A stretch of 64,000 nucleotides of DNA from Methylococcales bacterium (GTDB lineage: Bacteria > Pseudomonadota > Gammaproteobacteria > Methylococcales > Methylomonadaceae): contig JAPLRR010000084.1 in NCBI GenBank assembly GCA_026399075.1, forward strand, positions 62,001 to 126,000, given 5' to 3'. The notes under the pieces were generated by a model that saw only the letters and a program-made list of their open reading frames with translations, did no database searches and was not told the origin of the DNA. Of this stretch, positions 17,482 to 26,252 are shown in pieces. The number at the start of each line of letters is the position of its first letter. Within the stretch, counting starts at the first letter, position 1. The position numbers and the translations under genes are program-made.

Positions 17482-18246
17482 TTAATGGCTCCCAAGGGTT
17501 CTACACAGAGATTCGACGATCAATTTGCGTAGCGCTGGCCAATGTTGACCAGCCTGGATAATGTGCTTTTGGTTAATCTCCAACTCGATACCGACATAGG
17601 CTGCGGGTGATAGCCGCTTACGGAACCACGTAGTCAGGCCATCGTCTTTACCCGCATAGGGGTAATTGCGGCGAACACGAAGATCGGGTGCGCAAATCTT
17701 GAGCGCCGCTTTCCAGCGCCCGCTTAGTTCTAACTCGCCAGGTCTGCTTGGGTCATAAAGCAAGCCAATATCGGCATTTCTTACCTTGCCGTCTAACTCG
17801 GGCGTAAAACTGTGGGATGACAGATGGATGACCTGACCGTAATCTTTAATCGCTTTCTTGAGCAAACGTTCTGTTTGCAAACGGTAAGGCTGATAATAGT
17901 GCGCCACTATCTCACCCCGCATTTTTGTTGGTATGTTACGGATCGCTTCAGAATGCAGCCGTGGATGGCCGATGGATCGGTTCAGGTCAACCAGCAAGCG
18001 GCTTATGGTGGACGTCACCAGGGGTGCTGAAAAAGCGGTTGCCAAGGCTTTTGCCATAGTGAGCGCACCGGGATCAAAGCCACGATGTGAGTCCAGCAAG
18101 GCCTGATCGTCTTCAAACAAGTACCGATAAGACTCGGGAATGCGGTTGCCACCGTGCTCGCACGTGATCACCATACCGAATTCATTGTGATAACTGCCCC
18201 GTCCCGCCACTATTGCATGCTCAGCGTCCATGGTAAACCAACTCAC
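17482..18246 (-). CDS. N-formylglutamate amidohydrolase family protein
   Basis: A 254-residue protein of the FGase family, which is Zn-dependent and cleaves amide bonds. Family signatures are VITCEHGGNRIP, DSHRGFDPGAL, DLNRSIGHPR, VIHLSSHSFTP and YVGIELEINQK. The metal ligands are expected in CEHGG, SHRG and SSHS. It lies directly downstream of the Anbu gene with a 4-nt overlap (ATGA), and 70 nt separate it from the transglutaminase. In this context it may hydrolyse a peptide or amide made or processed by the Anbu system rather than take part in histidine degradation. Confidence 0.85.
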   Translation of the reverse strand: MSWFTMDAEHAIVAGRGSYHNEFGMVITCEHGGNRIPESYRYLFEDDQALLDSHRGFDPGALTMAKALATAFSAPLVTSTISRLLVDLNRSIGHPRLHSEAIRNIPTKMRGEIVAHYYQPYRLQTERLLKKAIKDYGQVIHLSSHSFTPELDGKVRNADIGLLYDPSRPGELELSGRWKAALKICAPDLRVRRNYPYAGKDDGLTTWFRKRLSPAAYVGIELEINQKHIIQAGQHWPALRKLIVESLCRTLGSH

Positions 18247-18968
18247 CAGTCCAGGTCTGGCAGTCTGCTAAACACCTGTCGGGTGCCTTCCGTCCACTGC
18301 TTGCCTAGCTCGGTAAAATAGGCATCGCCCACATCGAAGCGACGGCGCATCCTTACTTCAAGGCTGTCACGTTGATAACAAAGCAGATCGATCGGCATAC
18401 CGACCGACAAATTACTGCACATTGTAGAATCGAACGAGACAAGGACACATTTTGCGGCATTGTTTAGGGAAGTTGAACGGGTAATGACCCGATCAAGGAT
18501 AGGCTTTCCGTATTTGGTTTCGCCTGTTTGCAGATAAGGTGTCTCCACGCTGGCCTCGATAAAATTGCCCTGCGCATAAAGTCGAAACAGTCGCGGCGGT
18601 TCGCCTGAAATTTGTCCGCCGAGTATAAAAGAAGCATTGAAGCTAATCGCACTGGCCGCTAAATGTTGGCCGTCGCGCCGGTCGATGTCACGGACGGCAT
18701 CAGATACTAGGTTTGCAACATCAAACATAGACCCTGCGCTCCATAAATTGGGCTCCCCGTTTTTGGCATTACGTTGTTTCAGCAAGCTGATGACTGCCTG
18801 TGTACCGGCTAAGTTGCCTGAGCTTAAAAGCACGATGACCCGATCACCAACACGTTCAAACACCGTCATCTTGCAGAACCGGGCAATATTGTCGACTCCG
18901 GCATGGGTGCGCGAGTCTGATGCAAAAACCAGTCCGGTGTCGAGCATGACACCTGTACAGTAAGTCAT
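18243..18968 (-). CDS. Anbu-type proteasome-like peptidase
   Basis: A 241-residue Ntn-hydrolase of the Anbu (ancestral beta subunit) family. MTYCTG places Thr2 at the N-terminus after Met removal, the expected nucleophile. GLVFASDSRTHAGVDNI, VLLSSGNLAGTQAV and SLNNAAKCVLVSFDST match the family. Anbu forms an open helical or ring assembly and is usually encoded with a transglutaminase, an ATP-grasp ligase and an alpha-E protein. Here only the transglutaminase and an FGase-like gene follow; the ATP-grasp and alpha-E genes are not in the window. First gene of the cluster. Confidence 0.9.
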   Translation of the reverse strand: MTYCTGVMLDTGLVFASDSRTHAGVDNIARFCKMTVFERVGDRVIVLLSSGNLAGTQAVISLLKQRNAKNGEPNLWSAGSMFDVANLVSDAVRDIDRRDGQHLAASAISFNASFILGGQISGEPPRLFRLYAQGNFIEASVETPYLQTGETKYGKPILDRVITRSTSLNNAAKCVLVSFDSTMCSNLSVGMPIDLLCYQRDSLEVRMRRRFDVGDAYFTELGKQWTEGTRQVFSRLPDLDW

Positions 18969-19602
18969 AAATGTATTGCCGCCTTTACTTTGTTCAAGTC
19001 GATTCCTCTGTCAATTGAATGGTGTTATTTGCTGGGATAGCATTGTAATTTTCGCCTATTGGGATTTCTGTTCTAGGTCTGGGATCCATTTTATTACCGA
19101 ACTAACCCCACTATGCCACACCCCAAAATGCAATGGGTTATAGGTTAGATCATTGCCCCCCGCATTGTTAATAATAACTGACTACAGGATATTATCTGTT
19201 CGTTTCCGAGCATAGTGATGAGAATTAGTAAATGGCGGCTTCTGCTTGCTTGGGGGGTGTTGCTCTTTTCATAGGTTCGCCTCTTGTTGGACTGGTTGCT
19301 TGATGTATCCCATTATCCAGATCATTCGGAATATGCAACCTGCTTAGTCGGGTGGGGCGGGCTATGAACTTTCGGCGGTTGTACAACAAAGTATTGTTGT
19401 TACTTTTGTAGGGCTGGCGAATTCATTGGATCAACCATTGACCTACAACGAACTAAATTTAGTCCGTTGTCCGAAAGTCGCCGTATTGAATTAAGGCTGG
19501 AATTTAGCGGCATTAAGGAACCATCCCGTTCATCACCGCCAATCAGCGAAGACAATTTGGGCACTTGTGCGCTACAATAAATTTATTTGCGGGAATAACC
19601 AG
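18969..19602. other. Intergenic region with transposon-end-like repeats
   Basis: 634 bp upstream of both Anbu (minus) and the AbrB antitoxin (plus). I see no gene. It holds the inverted-repeat structure at 19368-19478 and promoter regions I cannot place. Confidence 0.5.
19368..19478. repeat. 111-bp MITE-like structure with a 26-bp palindrome
   Basis: ACTTTCGG (19368-19375) is inverted as CCGAAAGT (19471-19478). Inside lie GTACAACAAAGTATTGTTG (19381-19399) and a near-perfect palindrome at 19445-19470 (ACAACG-AACTAAATTTAGTC-CGTTGT, one mismatched pair). The internal units belong to the same family as the repeats at 20281, 21819 and 24886-25844. Confidence 0.6.
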
Positions 19603-19848
19603 ATGCCCACTTTATCCATACAGGGTGATGTCCACATTCCCGACAATCTCATTCATGCACTGGGCTTAAAACCGGGTGCTGAGCTAGCTTTTGAGCGTCA
19701 AGGTGACGCAATTGTTATGCGGCAGGTTAAATCAAAAAAAATCTCACGGGTTGAAGAAGGCCCCCGGATTTTAGCTTATACCGGTTCAACAGTGACGCTG
19801 GAAGAAATGGACGCTGCCATTGCCAAAGGCGCGGCGCAATCGTTGTGA
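19603..19848 (+). CDS. AbrB/MazE-like antitoxin
   Basis: An 81-residue SpoVT-AbrB swapped-hairpin protein (MPTLSIQGDVHIPDNLIHAL, GLKPGAELAFE). ATG 19603 follows GGGAA at the right distance; an upstream in-frame start would add a segment that does not match the family. It should bind its own promoter and neutralise the PIN toxin, whose GTG start overlaps this stop by 4 nt. The toxin is broken, so this is an orphan antitoxin. Confidence 0.85.
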   Translation: MPTLSIQGDVHIPDNLIHALGLKPGAELAFERQGDAIVMRQVKSKKISRVEEGPRILAYTGSTVTLEEMDAAIAKGAAQSL

Positions 19849-20251
19849 AGTCGGTCGATACCAATATTTTGGTGCGTTACTATGCGCAAGACGATGCCCT
19901 GCAATCAGCTCTTGCTTTGAGCGTATTCAGTGATGAACCCGAGCTGTTTGTGACGAAAACGGTCTTGCTTGAGTTTTTCTGGGTATGACCCAGACCGATA
20001 AATTTCGTTTTCCGCCTGAGCAAGTCATGGCAATGTTCGAACATCCGCAAGGCTTGTCGAATATCGCGATTGAAGATGAACTTTCGCTTAAAGCAGCCAT
20101 CACATGATGCCGCGCTGGCCTTGAGTTTCCGGATGCTCTACATTTGGCCTCTTCCAGCGCTTGCAGTGTATTTTTGACTTTCGATGACCGTAAATTTGCG
20201 CGTCGCGCCCAAGGTCTTAATCTGACTCCTGTTTGTGAAATCCCGTTGTAA
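19845..20251 (+). pseudogene. VapC-type PIN-domain toxin, broken
   Basis: GTG at 19845 gives VKSVDTNILVRYYAQDDALQ with the PIN Asp in VDTN. The frame is lost near 19985 (LLEFFWV then stop). The next frame continues as MTQTDKFRFPPEQVMAMFEH to an in-frame TGA near 20105, after which FPDALHLASS and LTFDDRKFARRA complete the PIN fold and end at 20251. At least one frameshift and one nonsense mutation make it inactive. Confidence 0.85.
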
Positions 20252-20280
20252 TCTCGCTGATTCAACAATCAGCGATGATC

Positions 20281-20310
20281 GTACAACGAAGTATTTTTGG
20301 AACATTTTGC
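20281..20310 (+). repeat. GTACAACGAAGTA repeat copy
   Basis: A 30-bp copy beginning GTACAACGAAGTATTTTTGG. It lies just after the PIN pseudogene and before the PrcB-like gene, in the same orientation as the copies at 19381 and 21819. Confidence 0.6.
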
Positions 20311-20483
20311 AGAAAAAGGCATTCCCAGTAACTAAAGATGCACCATGCCCAAATGCTTATCTATTTGGTTTGTAGCGTATAGTTATGATTCATAGATGAA
20401 TTACTATATTTTGCCAGCAATAGTACTTCGCTGGACGTATGCTCAGAGCCCTTATTTTTTGCCGGTTTAACTTAGGAGACATG

Positions 20484-21722
20484 ATGAAATTGTTTGCCAC
20501 AACGTTGTTTATCGGCATCGCCATGTCGCACTGCATACCCAGCATTGCCGCTAACGATAGCCCACCTACAGCTTTAAAAATCAGTATCGGCGGCATAGGC
20601 CCGGCAGTTGATGCGCGTGCCTATAAGAAAGTCATGGCATTAATTGGCGATGGCGTGAAGCAAGGGGTGCTAGACCGCTATATTGTCCAAGGCAGGCCCA
20701 TCGAAGGCGGTTTTTCAGGTTGTGTGTCTGTGAATGCCAGGGCTTTGGCGAATCGCATGGCGTTACTGGAAAAAAAACTGCACGCCATTCGCGCCAACCC
20801 TTTAACAACCGCCTATTCTGTTGAACGTACTGCGGCCTGTGAACCCTTATCAAGTTCAAACCAGCCGATAAGCAACTGGCCGGGTGACACTAGCCAATAT
20901 TCTGGGATTACCGAAGCCCGGCAAGTGGTTGTAAAAAATAACGCCGATTGGCAAACATTGTGGCGGTTACATAAAGCTTCGCAAACCCCGATACCCGCCT
21001 TGCCCGCGATAGATTTTTCTGAAAAGATGGTCGTTGGGGTATTTACTGGTACGCGTGGCAATGGCTGTCACAGCGTCAAAATAGAATCAACTGAGCTTAT
21101 CATCAACCAGAAAATCGTCATCAAGTATCGTGAAAAAACACCGGCAGCAGGTATAACCTGTACGCTTGCCTTGACTAATCCCGCTGATTTGGTGGTTCTG
21201 GATCATGCCGACTTGCCAGTTGAATTTATTGAGTTGGCGAATGACAGCGGTGAATCCGTCCGGTTGATTCCTTTTGAGGATGTGGTGCATCAGTATTCTA
21301 CGCAAGGTAATGATTATGTCAGGCATCTAATCACCGCAAAGGATAATGTCGCTTGGCAAGCTATTGGGGACAGCCATCCTTTTGGCGCCTTGTACGCTGT
21401 TGACGACAAGGGGAATCTGATTACCAATTACCCTGACTTACCGCAGGTGGATTTTCAGCAAAAAATGGTGGTTGGCATTACTGAGTTGGGCGGCGGCTGT
21501 AGCCGTGGGGTTGATATAGATTCAATCCAAGTCGTCGCGGAGAAAAAAATCGTCATAAACTACCGCACCCAGTCAACAGGCCAATACTTGTGTACAGCCG
21601 ATGTTGGTTGGCTACATCACTGGGTAGCTATTCCGCGTACCGACTTGCCCATTGAGCTTAAAAAATTAACCTATAGGCTAGTTTTGGATGATGGGGAGTC
21701 AATGTGGCTAAACTTGCCGTAA
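20484..21722 (+). CDS. Secreted protein with two PrcB-like domains
   Basis: A 412-residue protein. AGGAG ends 5 nt before ATG 20484, which is preferred over the adjacent ATG 20481 and an upstream start at 20439. An N-terminal signal peptide (LFATTLFIGIAMSHCIPSIA) predicts export. Two tandem domains resemble the PrcB family (protease complex subunit in spirochaetes): each has a W-x-LW or W-x-I-G segment, FSEKMVVGVFTG or FQQKMVVGITELGGGC, and an IVI.YR...G..C strand pair. The first ~120 residues are not recognised. Probably a periplasmic protein-interaction module. It is flanked on both sides by the same 30-bp repeat. Confidence 0.75.
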   Translation: MKLFATTLFIGIAMSHCIPSIAANDSPPTALKISIGGIGPAVDARAYKKVMALIGDGVKQGVLDRYIVQGRPIEGGFSGCVSVNARALANRMALLEKKLHAIRANPLTTAYSVERTAACEPLSSSNQPISNWPGDTSQYSGITEARQVVVKNNADWQTLWRLHKASQTPIPALPAIDFSEKMVVGVFTGTRGNGCHSVKIESTELIINQKIVIKYREKTPAAGITCTLALTNPADLVVLDHADLPVEFIELANDSGESVRLIPFEDVVHQYSTQGNDYVRHLITAKDNVAWQAIGDSHPFGALYAVDDKGNLITNYPDLPQVDFQQKMVVGITELGGGCSRGVDIDSIQVVAEKKIVINYRTQSTGQYLCTADVGWLHHWVAIPRTDLPIELKKLTYRLVLDDGESMWLNLP

Positions 21723-21818
21723 CTACTCCGCCCCCCTTACAAAAAGCCGTGCAATTATAAACAAGCGGTTAAAATTTACAAAATGGACTTATTCTTAGTT
21801 CTTTAAAAAGCAATTCCC

Positions 21819-21850
21819 GTACAACGAAGTATTTTTGTTACTTTTTTGAA
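21819..21850 (+). repeat. GTACAACGAAGTA repeat copy
   Basis: GTACAACGAAGTATTTTTGT followed by TACTTTTTTGAA. The first 18 bases are identical to the 20281 copy. It lies downstream of the PrcB-like gene. Confidence 0.6.
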
Positions 21851-21949
21851 TTAACGTATTGATTCATAATCAATGGGCTGGATTGCTCACTCAGGACCCC
21901 TAGAATGATAGGGAAACTGGTAACGCCAGACGTTTATGCTGCTCCAACC

Positions 21950-24571
21950 TTAAAAATTGAGTGTAATAGTTCCTCGCACCATTCTCGGTTCGACAGGGTG
22001 TTTCATAATGCCAAATTGACCACTTGCTCCGGCGGGATAGGCATTATCATAAGCGTAGGCAATATCGTTGGCTACCGAGCCCAAAACATTGAAGAGATCG
22101 AGCTCTACTTTGTAGGCTTTGTGTTGATACCCCGCGCTCATATTGACGATGTTAGTGCTGCCGGCCCAGAGCGTGCCGGATTCATCCAGAGGCACATCCC
22201 CGAAATGCCGCAAGCGTAACGTGCCAAACAAACCGTTAGGGGCAACGACTGTGGCGCCCATGGTGATCACCATGCCTACGGAATTGGGTATATAGCTGTT
22301 GGTTTCACCCTCGGGAGTTGTCACAAAATGCGCGGAAGTAAAGGCAAAGTCGGCATCCACCGTCAACCAATCGGTCGGCTTGTAGTAATTGGTAAGCTCT
22401 ACGCCGTAACGATGGGATTTTCCATTCACTTCAGTGGTGCCCGCATCCCCCACAAAGACCAGTTCCTGGCTGCTTTCCAGAAACCATAAGGCAATGGTGC
22501 TATTCAGGCCCTTGATAAAATTGCTGCGGATCCCTGTTTCGGCGCCGCGCGACCAAGCCAAGGGACTAACCGGGCTGGTTGGATTTCCATCTGCGAAGGA
22601 ACTACCGTCAACAGGATTAAGATGTAGTACAGTACCGCGAGCATCGTTGGAGTGGTAACCGTAACCGGCATTAACAAAGTATTCTGTATCGTACCAGGGA
22701 CCGATGATAAAGCTCAGCTTGGGACTTACCCTAGCCTTGTGGCTAGTGCCGGAATTGGCGGCATTGACAAGAGGAGCATGCAGGGTGTTGTCGAGCTGCG
22801 TGACATCGTTATTGATATAATCACCCCTTACGCCGGTTATGGTGCGGAATTTTTCAAGCCAATAGGTCTGGTTTTTGAAATAAATGCCGGCAGTGGCTTG
22901 GCTGACATCGCTGTGGCTGACCGTGTTGAGATATTGCCTGTTAGCAGTGTGATCCAAACCCAAGCCCATGATGTTATCATAGCGAAATTGCAAACCGACG
23001 GTATTGTCCATATCAAAACCAAACCGTTTGTTATAGCGCGTATGCTCAACGTTGCCTCCGGTCTGTACCCGATGTTCAAACTGGTGAATCTGGTCGCCCA
23101 AAACCGGGTTTTCCAAGTAACCGGTAAAATTGGAATACAAGTCTACGTCGTAATAAAGCGCATAGATATTGGCGTCATTTTTCCAGTTATCACCTTTGTT
23201 CCAGAGATTGCTTGAAAGACTGTAGCGGTTGGTGTTGCCGCCGTCAGTTGGATCCATGGTGCCATACAGGCCAAGTGTGCCATTATCAACCGCTGCCTGC
23301 GGAATTTGGTTGGTCGCCGTCCAGCTGTTGGTATACGCTTTGGCAAAAACGGACGATCCCCAGTTATCCTTATTCAAGGTATAGCGCAACATACCGTTAA
23401 ATTTCTTGGAACCTTCCGGTTGTTGCCAGACACCATTGTAGAAATTGAATTCACCTGCATAGAGCAAATCGCCGCTGCCAACCTTGTTGGAATTAGCGAT
23501 CAGCGTACGGTAATAATCGTATTGGCCGGCGGTAAATTTAAAAATACCTTTAGGCAATTTATCCATGGAAAACATCTTGCTATAGCCAGCCGCCGAAAAA
23601 TCACCCACCTCCGCATAATAGGGTCCCTTGCCGTATTCAATATTTTTCACCAGTTCGGGAATGATGCTATTAACATCCATATAGCCTTGCCCATGAGCGT
23701 GGGTGGGCAAGTTCATGGGAACGCCGTCAACATACGTCGTAAAGTCGGTACCGTGGTCAAGATTGAAACCGCGCAGGAAATACTGGTTAGTCTTGCCGGA
23801 ACCGCTGTGCTGGGTAGCTAGTACGCCGGGTATCACTTCCAACAGCTCGCCGTTACGGGAAAGCGGCCGGTATTCAAATTGGGCCTGACTCACTTCGCCT
23901 TGCGATGCCGATGCGGCAATACCAATAAGACCTTTTGCACGACCTGCTGTAACGACCATTTCAGTGAGTTCTAGTGTGTCATTATTACTGGTTTTTGACT
24001 TGGCTTTTACTGTGGTTTCAGTGGCATCTTTGGCCGTGACTTCTGTTTCTTGGGCGCTTGCGTTGCTCCCAAGAAAAAAGGCAAAAGTTATCGCTACTAA
24101 ACGCGCTGTTGCTATACCGGCGCAGTGTAACACCGAGGTGGCGAATACAAATCCCAGCGTGTAGGAAATTAAACTCGCTGAAGCTGATATTTCCTGACCA
24201 TGGGCATAGCCGTGAAAAAAAGCAAAGAAGGCAACTATCAGGACATTTATCCGGGTTGTGAAGTGTACTTTGCGGACGATGAATACACTAAATACCATCC
24301 CGGAAAGTAAGATCATGATTTCCGCATTAGGGACAGCATAGCTTGCTGCACCAGCAAGGCCGCCAAGACTCATGACGCTGACAAACGTGACCGGCAACAT
24401 CCAGATGGCTTGACCACGTAGCTGAGCCGCCCAGATGCCAACCGCAATCATGGTTAGAAGATGATCCCAGCCTTGCAGAGGATGATCAAAACCATGAATC
24501 CAATCGTTATTCAAGACAAAAACAGCCGTTGAAATTTTAACAAGCTGCAAAGAGATGAGTGTAAGTAACAC
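21950..24571 (-). CDS. HupE/UreJ membrane domain joined in frame to a TonB-dependent receptor
   Basis: One 873-codon frame. Residues 1-165 are a HupE/UreJ-type inner-membrane domain with HPLQGWDHLLTMIAVG (30-45) and FFHGYAHG (118-125), which are nickel/cobalt-permease family motifs. Residues about 157-173 (RLVAITFAFFLGSNASA) look like both the last HupE helix and a signal peptide with an ASA-Q cleavage site. From residue 205 (EMVVTAG) a plug and beta-barrel follow, ending in the outer-membrane signature GTITLNF. The start is GTG 24571. An internal GTG at 24133 could give a normal receptor precursor. The receptor imports an unknown chelate, plausibly a metal complex given the HupE part. Confidence 0.85.
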   Translation of the reverse strand: MLLTLISLQLVKISTAVFVLNNDWIHGFDHPLQGWDHLLTMIAVGIWAAQLRGQAIWMLPVTFVSVMSLGGLAGAASYAVPNAEIMILLSGMVFSVFIVRKVHFTTRINVLIVAFFAFFHGYAHGQEISASASLISYTLGFVFATSVLHCAGIATARLVAITFAFFLGSNASAQETEVTAKDATETTVKAKSKTSNNDTLELTEMVVTAGRAKGLIGIAASASQGEVSQAQFEYRPLSRNGELLEVIPGVLATQHSGSGKTNQYFLRGFNLDHGTDFTTYVDGVPMNLPTHAHGQGYMDVNSIIPELVKNIEYGKGPYYAEVGDFSAAGYSKMFSMDKLPKGIFKFTAGQYDYYRTLIANSNKVGSGDLLYAGEFNFYNGVWQQPEGSKKFNGMLRYTLNKDNWGSSVFAKAYTNSWTATNQIPQAAVDNGTLGLYGTMDPTDGGNTNRYSLSSNLWNKGDNWKNDANIYALYYDVDLYSNFTGYLENPVLGDQIHQFEHRVQTGGNVEHTRYNKRFGFDMDNTVGLQFRYDNIMGLGLDHTANRQYLNTVSHSDVSQATAGIYFKNQTYWLEKFRTITGVRGDYINNDVTQLDNTLHAPLVNAANSGTSHKARVSPKLSFIIGPWYDTEYFVNAGYGYHSNDARGTVLHLNPVDGSSFADGNPTSPVSPLAWSRGAETGIRSNFIKGLNSTIALWFLESSQELVFVGDAGTTEVNGKSHRYGVELTNYYKPTDWLTVDADFAFTSAHFVTTPEGETNSYIPNSVGMVITMGATVVAPNGLFGTLRLRHFGDVPLDESGTLWAGSTNIVNMSAGYQHKAYKVELDLFNVLGSVANDIAYAYDNAYPAGASGQFGIMKHPVEPRMVRGTITLNF

Positions 24572-24885
24572 TAGAGGAGCAGGAGTTTCTGAGGATTAAA
24601 CCTAAAAAGAACCGATTTATTTTTTTTGTTTGACATGGGACTCCTCAGTAAATTTAATGGATTAGATTGTCATGATAGTGGTGGTATTGCTGTTACACGG
24701 TGTCATAACAATTTTTTGGGGGACGGGGTTTTTAGAGTCTGGCTATTATGACTTTCGAAAAAACTATAACACAAACGACTTTTAAACGATTTTAGCCAAC
24801 ATAACATTTTAGTAACTGAAGTTTCCCATTTCTTAAAAACCCTGTTCATACTACTTAGGGCCTACTCAATAAATATAACAAATCT
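24572..24885. other. Upstream region of the HupE-receptor gene
   Basis: 314 bp upstream of the GTG start. I see no gene, riboswitch or clear metal-regulator box. In-frame codons without ATG extend 8 codons upstream to a TAA. Confidence 0.4.
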
Positions 24886-25756
24886 TACAACGAACTAAAT
24901 TTAGAACAAACGTGTAACTAAATTTGAAACTTTTTGAATAAGATAGTTTTTGGGTGGTGTTTTGTCTGAATTATTTGTTTTTTATGTTTACCGTATCATT
25001 ATCAACCCATTGATAATGAGGTAGTATTAATGCAAATTGCGAACTAATTTTGAAACTTAATGAATTTTGCGAAGTAAATTTAGAACTTTTTGAATGAAAA
25101 TGGCTGTTTTCAAAGGACTGGGCTGCGCTTGCGAATCAATTATCGGTAAAACCGGATACAAATTTGCGGAATAATGAGTTGAAAAATGAGGGGGGCTTAA
25201 CAAAAAACCCCCTTACTGCTGCATCCATTCGCTTAGTGCCATACAGCGGGAAAATGACATGGCCATCTCGTGTCCACATTTAGCCAGTGCCCCCTGTGCC
25301 GCCAGTTTGGATTCTTCGGTTTCTGTCGGTGACAACAACGCCATCCATAACTCAATGGAAATAGGCGGTTGTTTCCGTGATAAAAATGCCGGCGTCAATC
25401 CAAACGCCAAAGAACGTTCCCAAGCGCCACGCCATAGGGTAGGAAAATAAGGTGATCGGTCGGCCAAGCTAAGGGCTATAGGCATCAAAGCGATGGCTTT
25501 TGTTCGGGCGGATTGATTGGACGGGTTATTGGTATGTCACTTTGATTACCATTCTAAATGTAGATGCCTTGGTTATGCGGCCAGATTAGAATTGTTCAAA
25601 AAGTTCTAAATTTACTTCGCGTTATTCTAAAAGTTTCAAAATTACTTCGCAAGACAGCGAAGTAAAAGTCAGAACAAATTAATTTAACAGATCTTTAACC
25701 CAATGATTTATATGATTTCTATAAATTATATTTTGTTCTAAATAGAGTTCGTTGTA
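24886..25756. mobile_element. Non-autonomous transposon-like element with 22-bp terminal repeats and iterated end sites
   Basis: The left end TACAACGAACTAAATTTAGA (24886-24907) and the right end (25735-25756, reverse complement) are 22-bp inverted repeats differing at 2 positions. Inside the left end are further sites in the same orientation: GTAACTAAATTTGAAAC (24914), GCGAACTAATTTTGAAAC (25039) and GCGAAGTAAATTTAGAAC (25069). The right side carries inverted sites at 25603-25620 and 25633-25650 and a direct one at 25657-25675. A further end-like copy is at 25827-25844. Multiple transposase-binding sites per end resemble TnsB/Tn7-type transposons, but no transposase is encoded. Confidence 0.6.
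25213..25488 (-). CDS. Hypothetical protein or gene fragment inside the transposon-like element
   Basis: A 91-codon frame (ATG 25488) whose frame is open for about 15 more codons upstream. It contains FPTLWRGAWERSLAFGLTPA and TETEESKLAAQGALAKCGHE. I do not recognise the family. It looks like the C-terminal part of a larger protein, perhaps cargo left in the element. Coding status is uncertain. Confidence 0.35.
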   Translation of the reverse strand: MMPIALSLADRSPYFPTLWRGAWERSLAFGLTPAFLSRKQPPISIELWMALLSPTETEESKLAAQGALAKCGHEMAMSFSRCMALSEWMQQ

Positions 25757-26252
25757 CGTAAACTCGCAAAGCAATAGTTAGAACCCCCAATTTTTCGCCT
25801 CCAATGACATATTGATATTTAATGGGGTTCTAAATTTAGTTGTACGGCTTATAAGGATAATATTAGGAAAATCAGGGAGAAAGTGCTCGAAAATGGGGAG
25901 AAAACTAATTTTTGGTTTAGAGATTTTCTGTGGGTTATAGCCTTGGCCAGGTGCAGTACTGAGCCAAGGCTATATTTCTTTGAAGTTAATAATCTTTTAA
26001 CCGGCCCTTTTTCCGGTTGATTAAAAGAGTAGTGCTAGAACAAAATTGATCAAGAACGGCGACTAATTTACTTTAACACCCAGTTGCTCGTTGAACCTCC
26101 TTGATACTTCCTCTATACGTTATTTGGCATTACATTGAACAGCAAAGAACTCGTTTGCAGTAAACGTTGTCCGCCTGAGCCGCTTACATCCCCGCCCTTC
26201 AGGGCGGGGCTTTACGCTACACTGGGTAAAACGGGCTAACCGTGAGTTAACA
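25757..26252. other. Intergenic region downstream of the phospholipase gene
   Basis: 496 bp without a supported gene. It holds an end-like repeat GTTCTAAATTTAGTTGTA (25827-25844), a small hairpin AACCGG/CCGGTT near 25999-26018 and the GC-rich hairpin at 26190-26209. Confidence 0.5.
26190..26209. repeat. GC-rich hairpin resembling an IS200/IS605 end
   Basis: CCCCGCCC-TTCA-GGGCGGGG followed by CTTTACG. Hairpins of this sequence are common at IS200/IS605 (TnpA/TnpB) element ends. No tnpA or tnpB is present here. It lies 44 nt past the phospholipase stop and may now act in termination. Confidence 0.4.

Noticed and set aside
20281-21850. Integron attC sites flanking gene cassettes
   Set aside because: The repeats lack the GTTRRRY core and the paired inverted core sites of attC, and no integrase is seen.
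24886-25844. CRISPR array or CRISPR-associated transposon
   Set aside because: The repeats are inverted and irregularly spaced, with no uniform spacers, and no cas or tnsABC/tniQ genes are present. Transposon-end sites explain them better.
26190-26209. Classical rho-independent terminator for the phospholipase gene
   Set aside because: The hairpin is strong, but on the gene's strand it is followed by ATGTAAGC, not a T-run. The sequence fits an IS200/IS605 end better.
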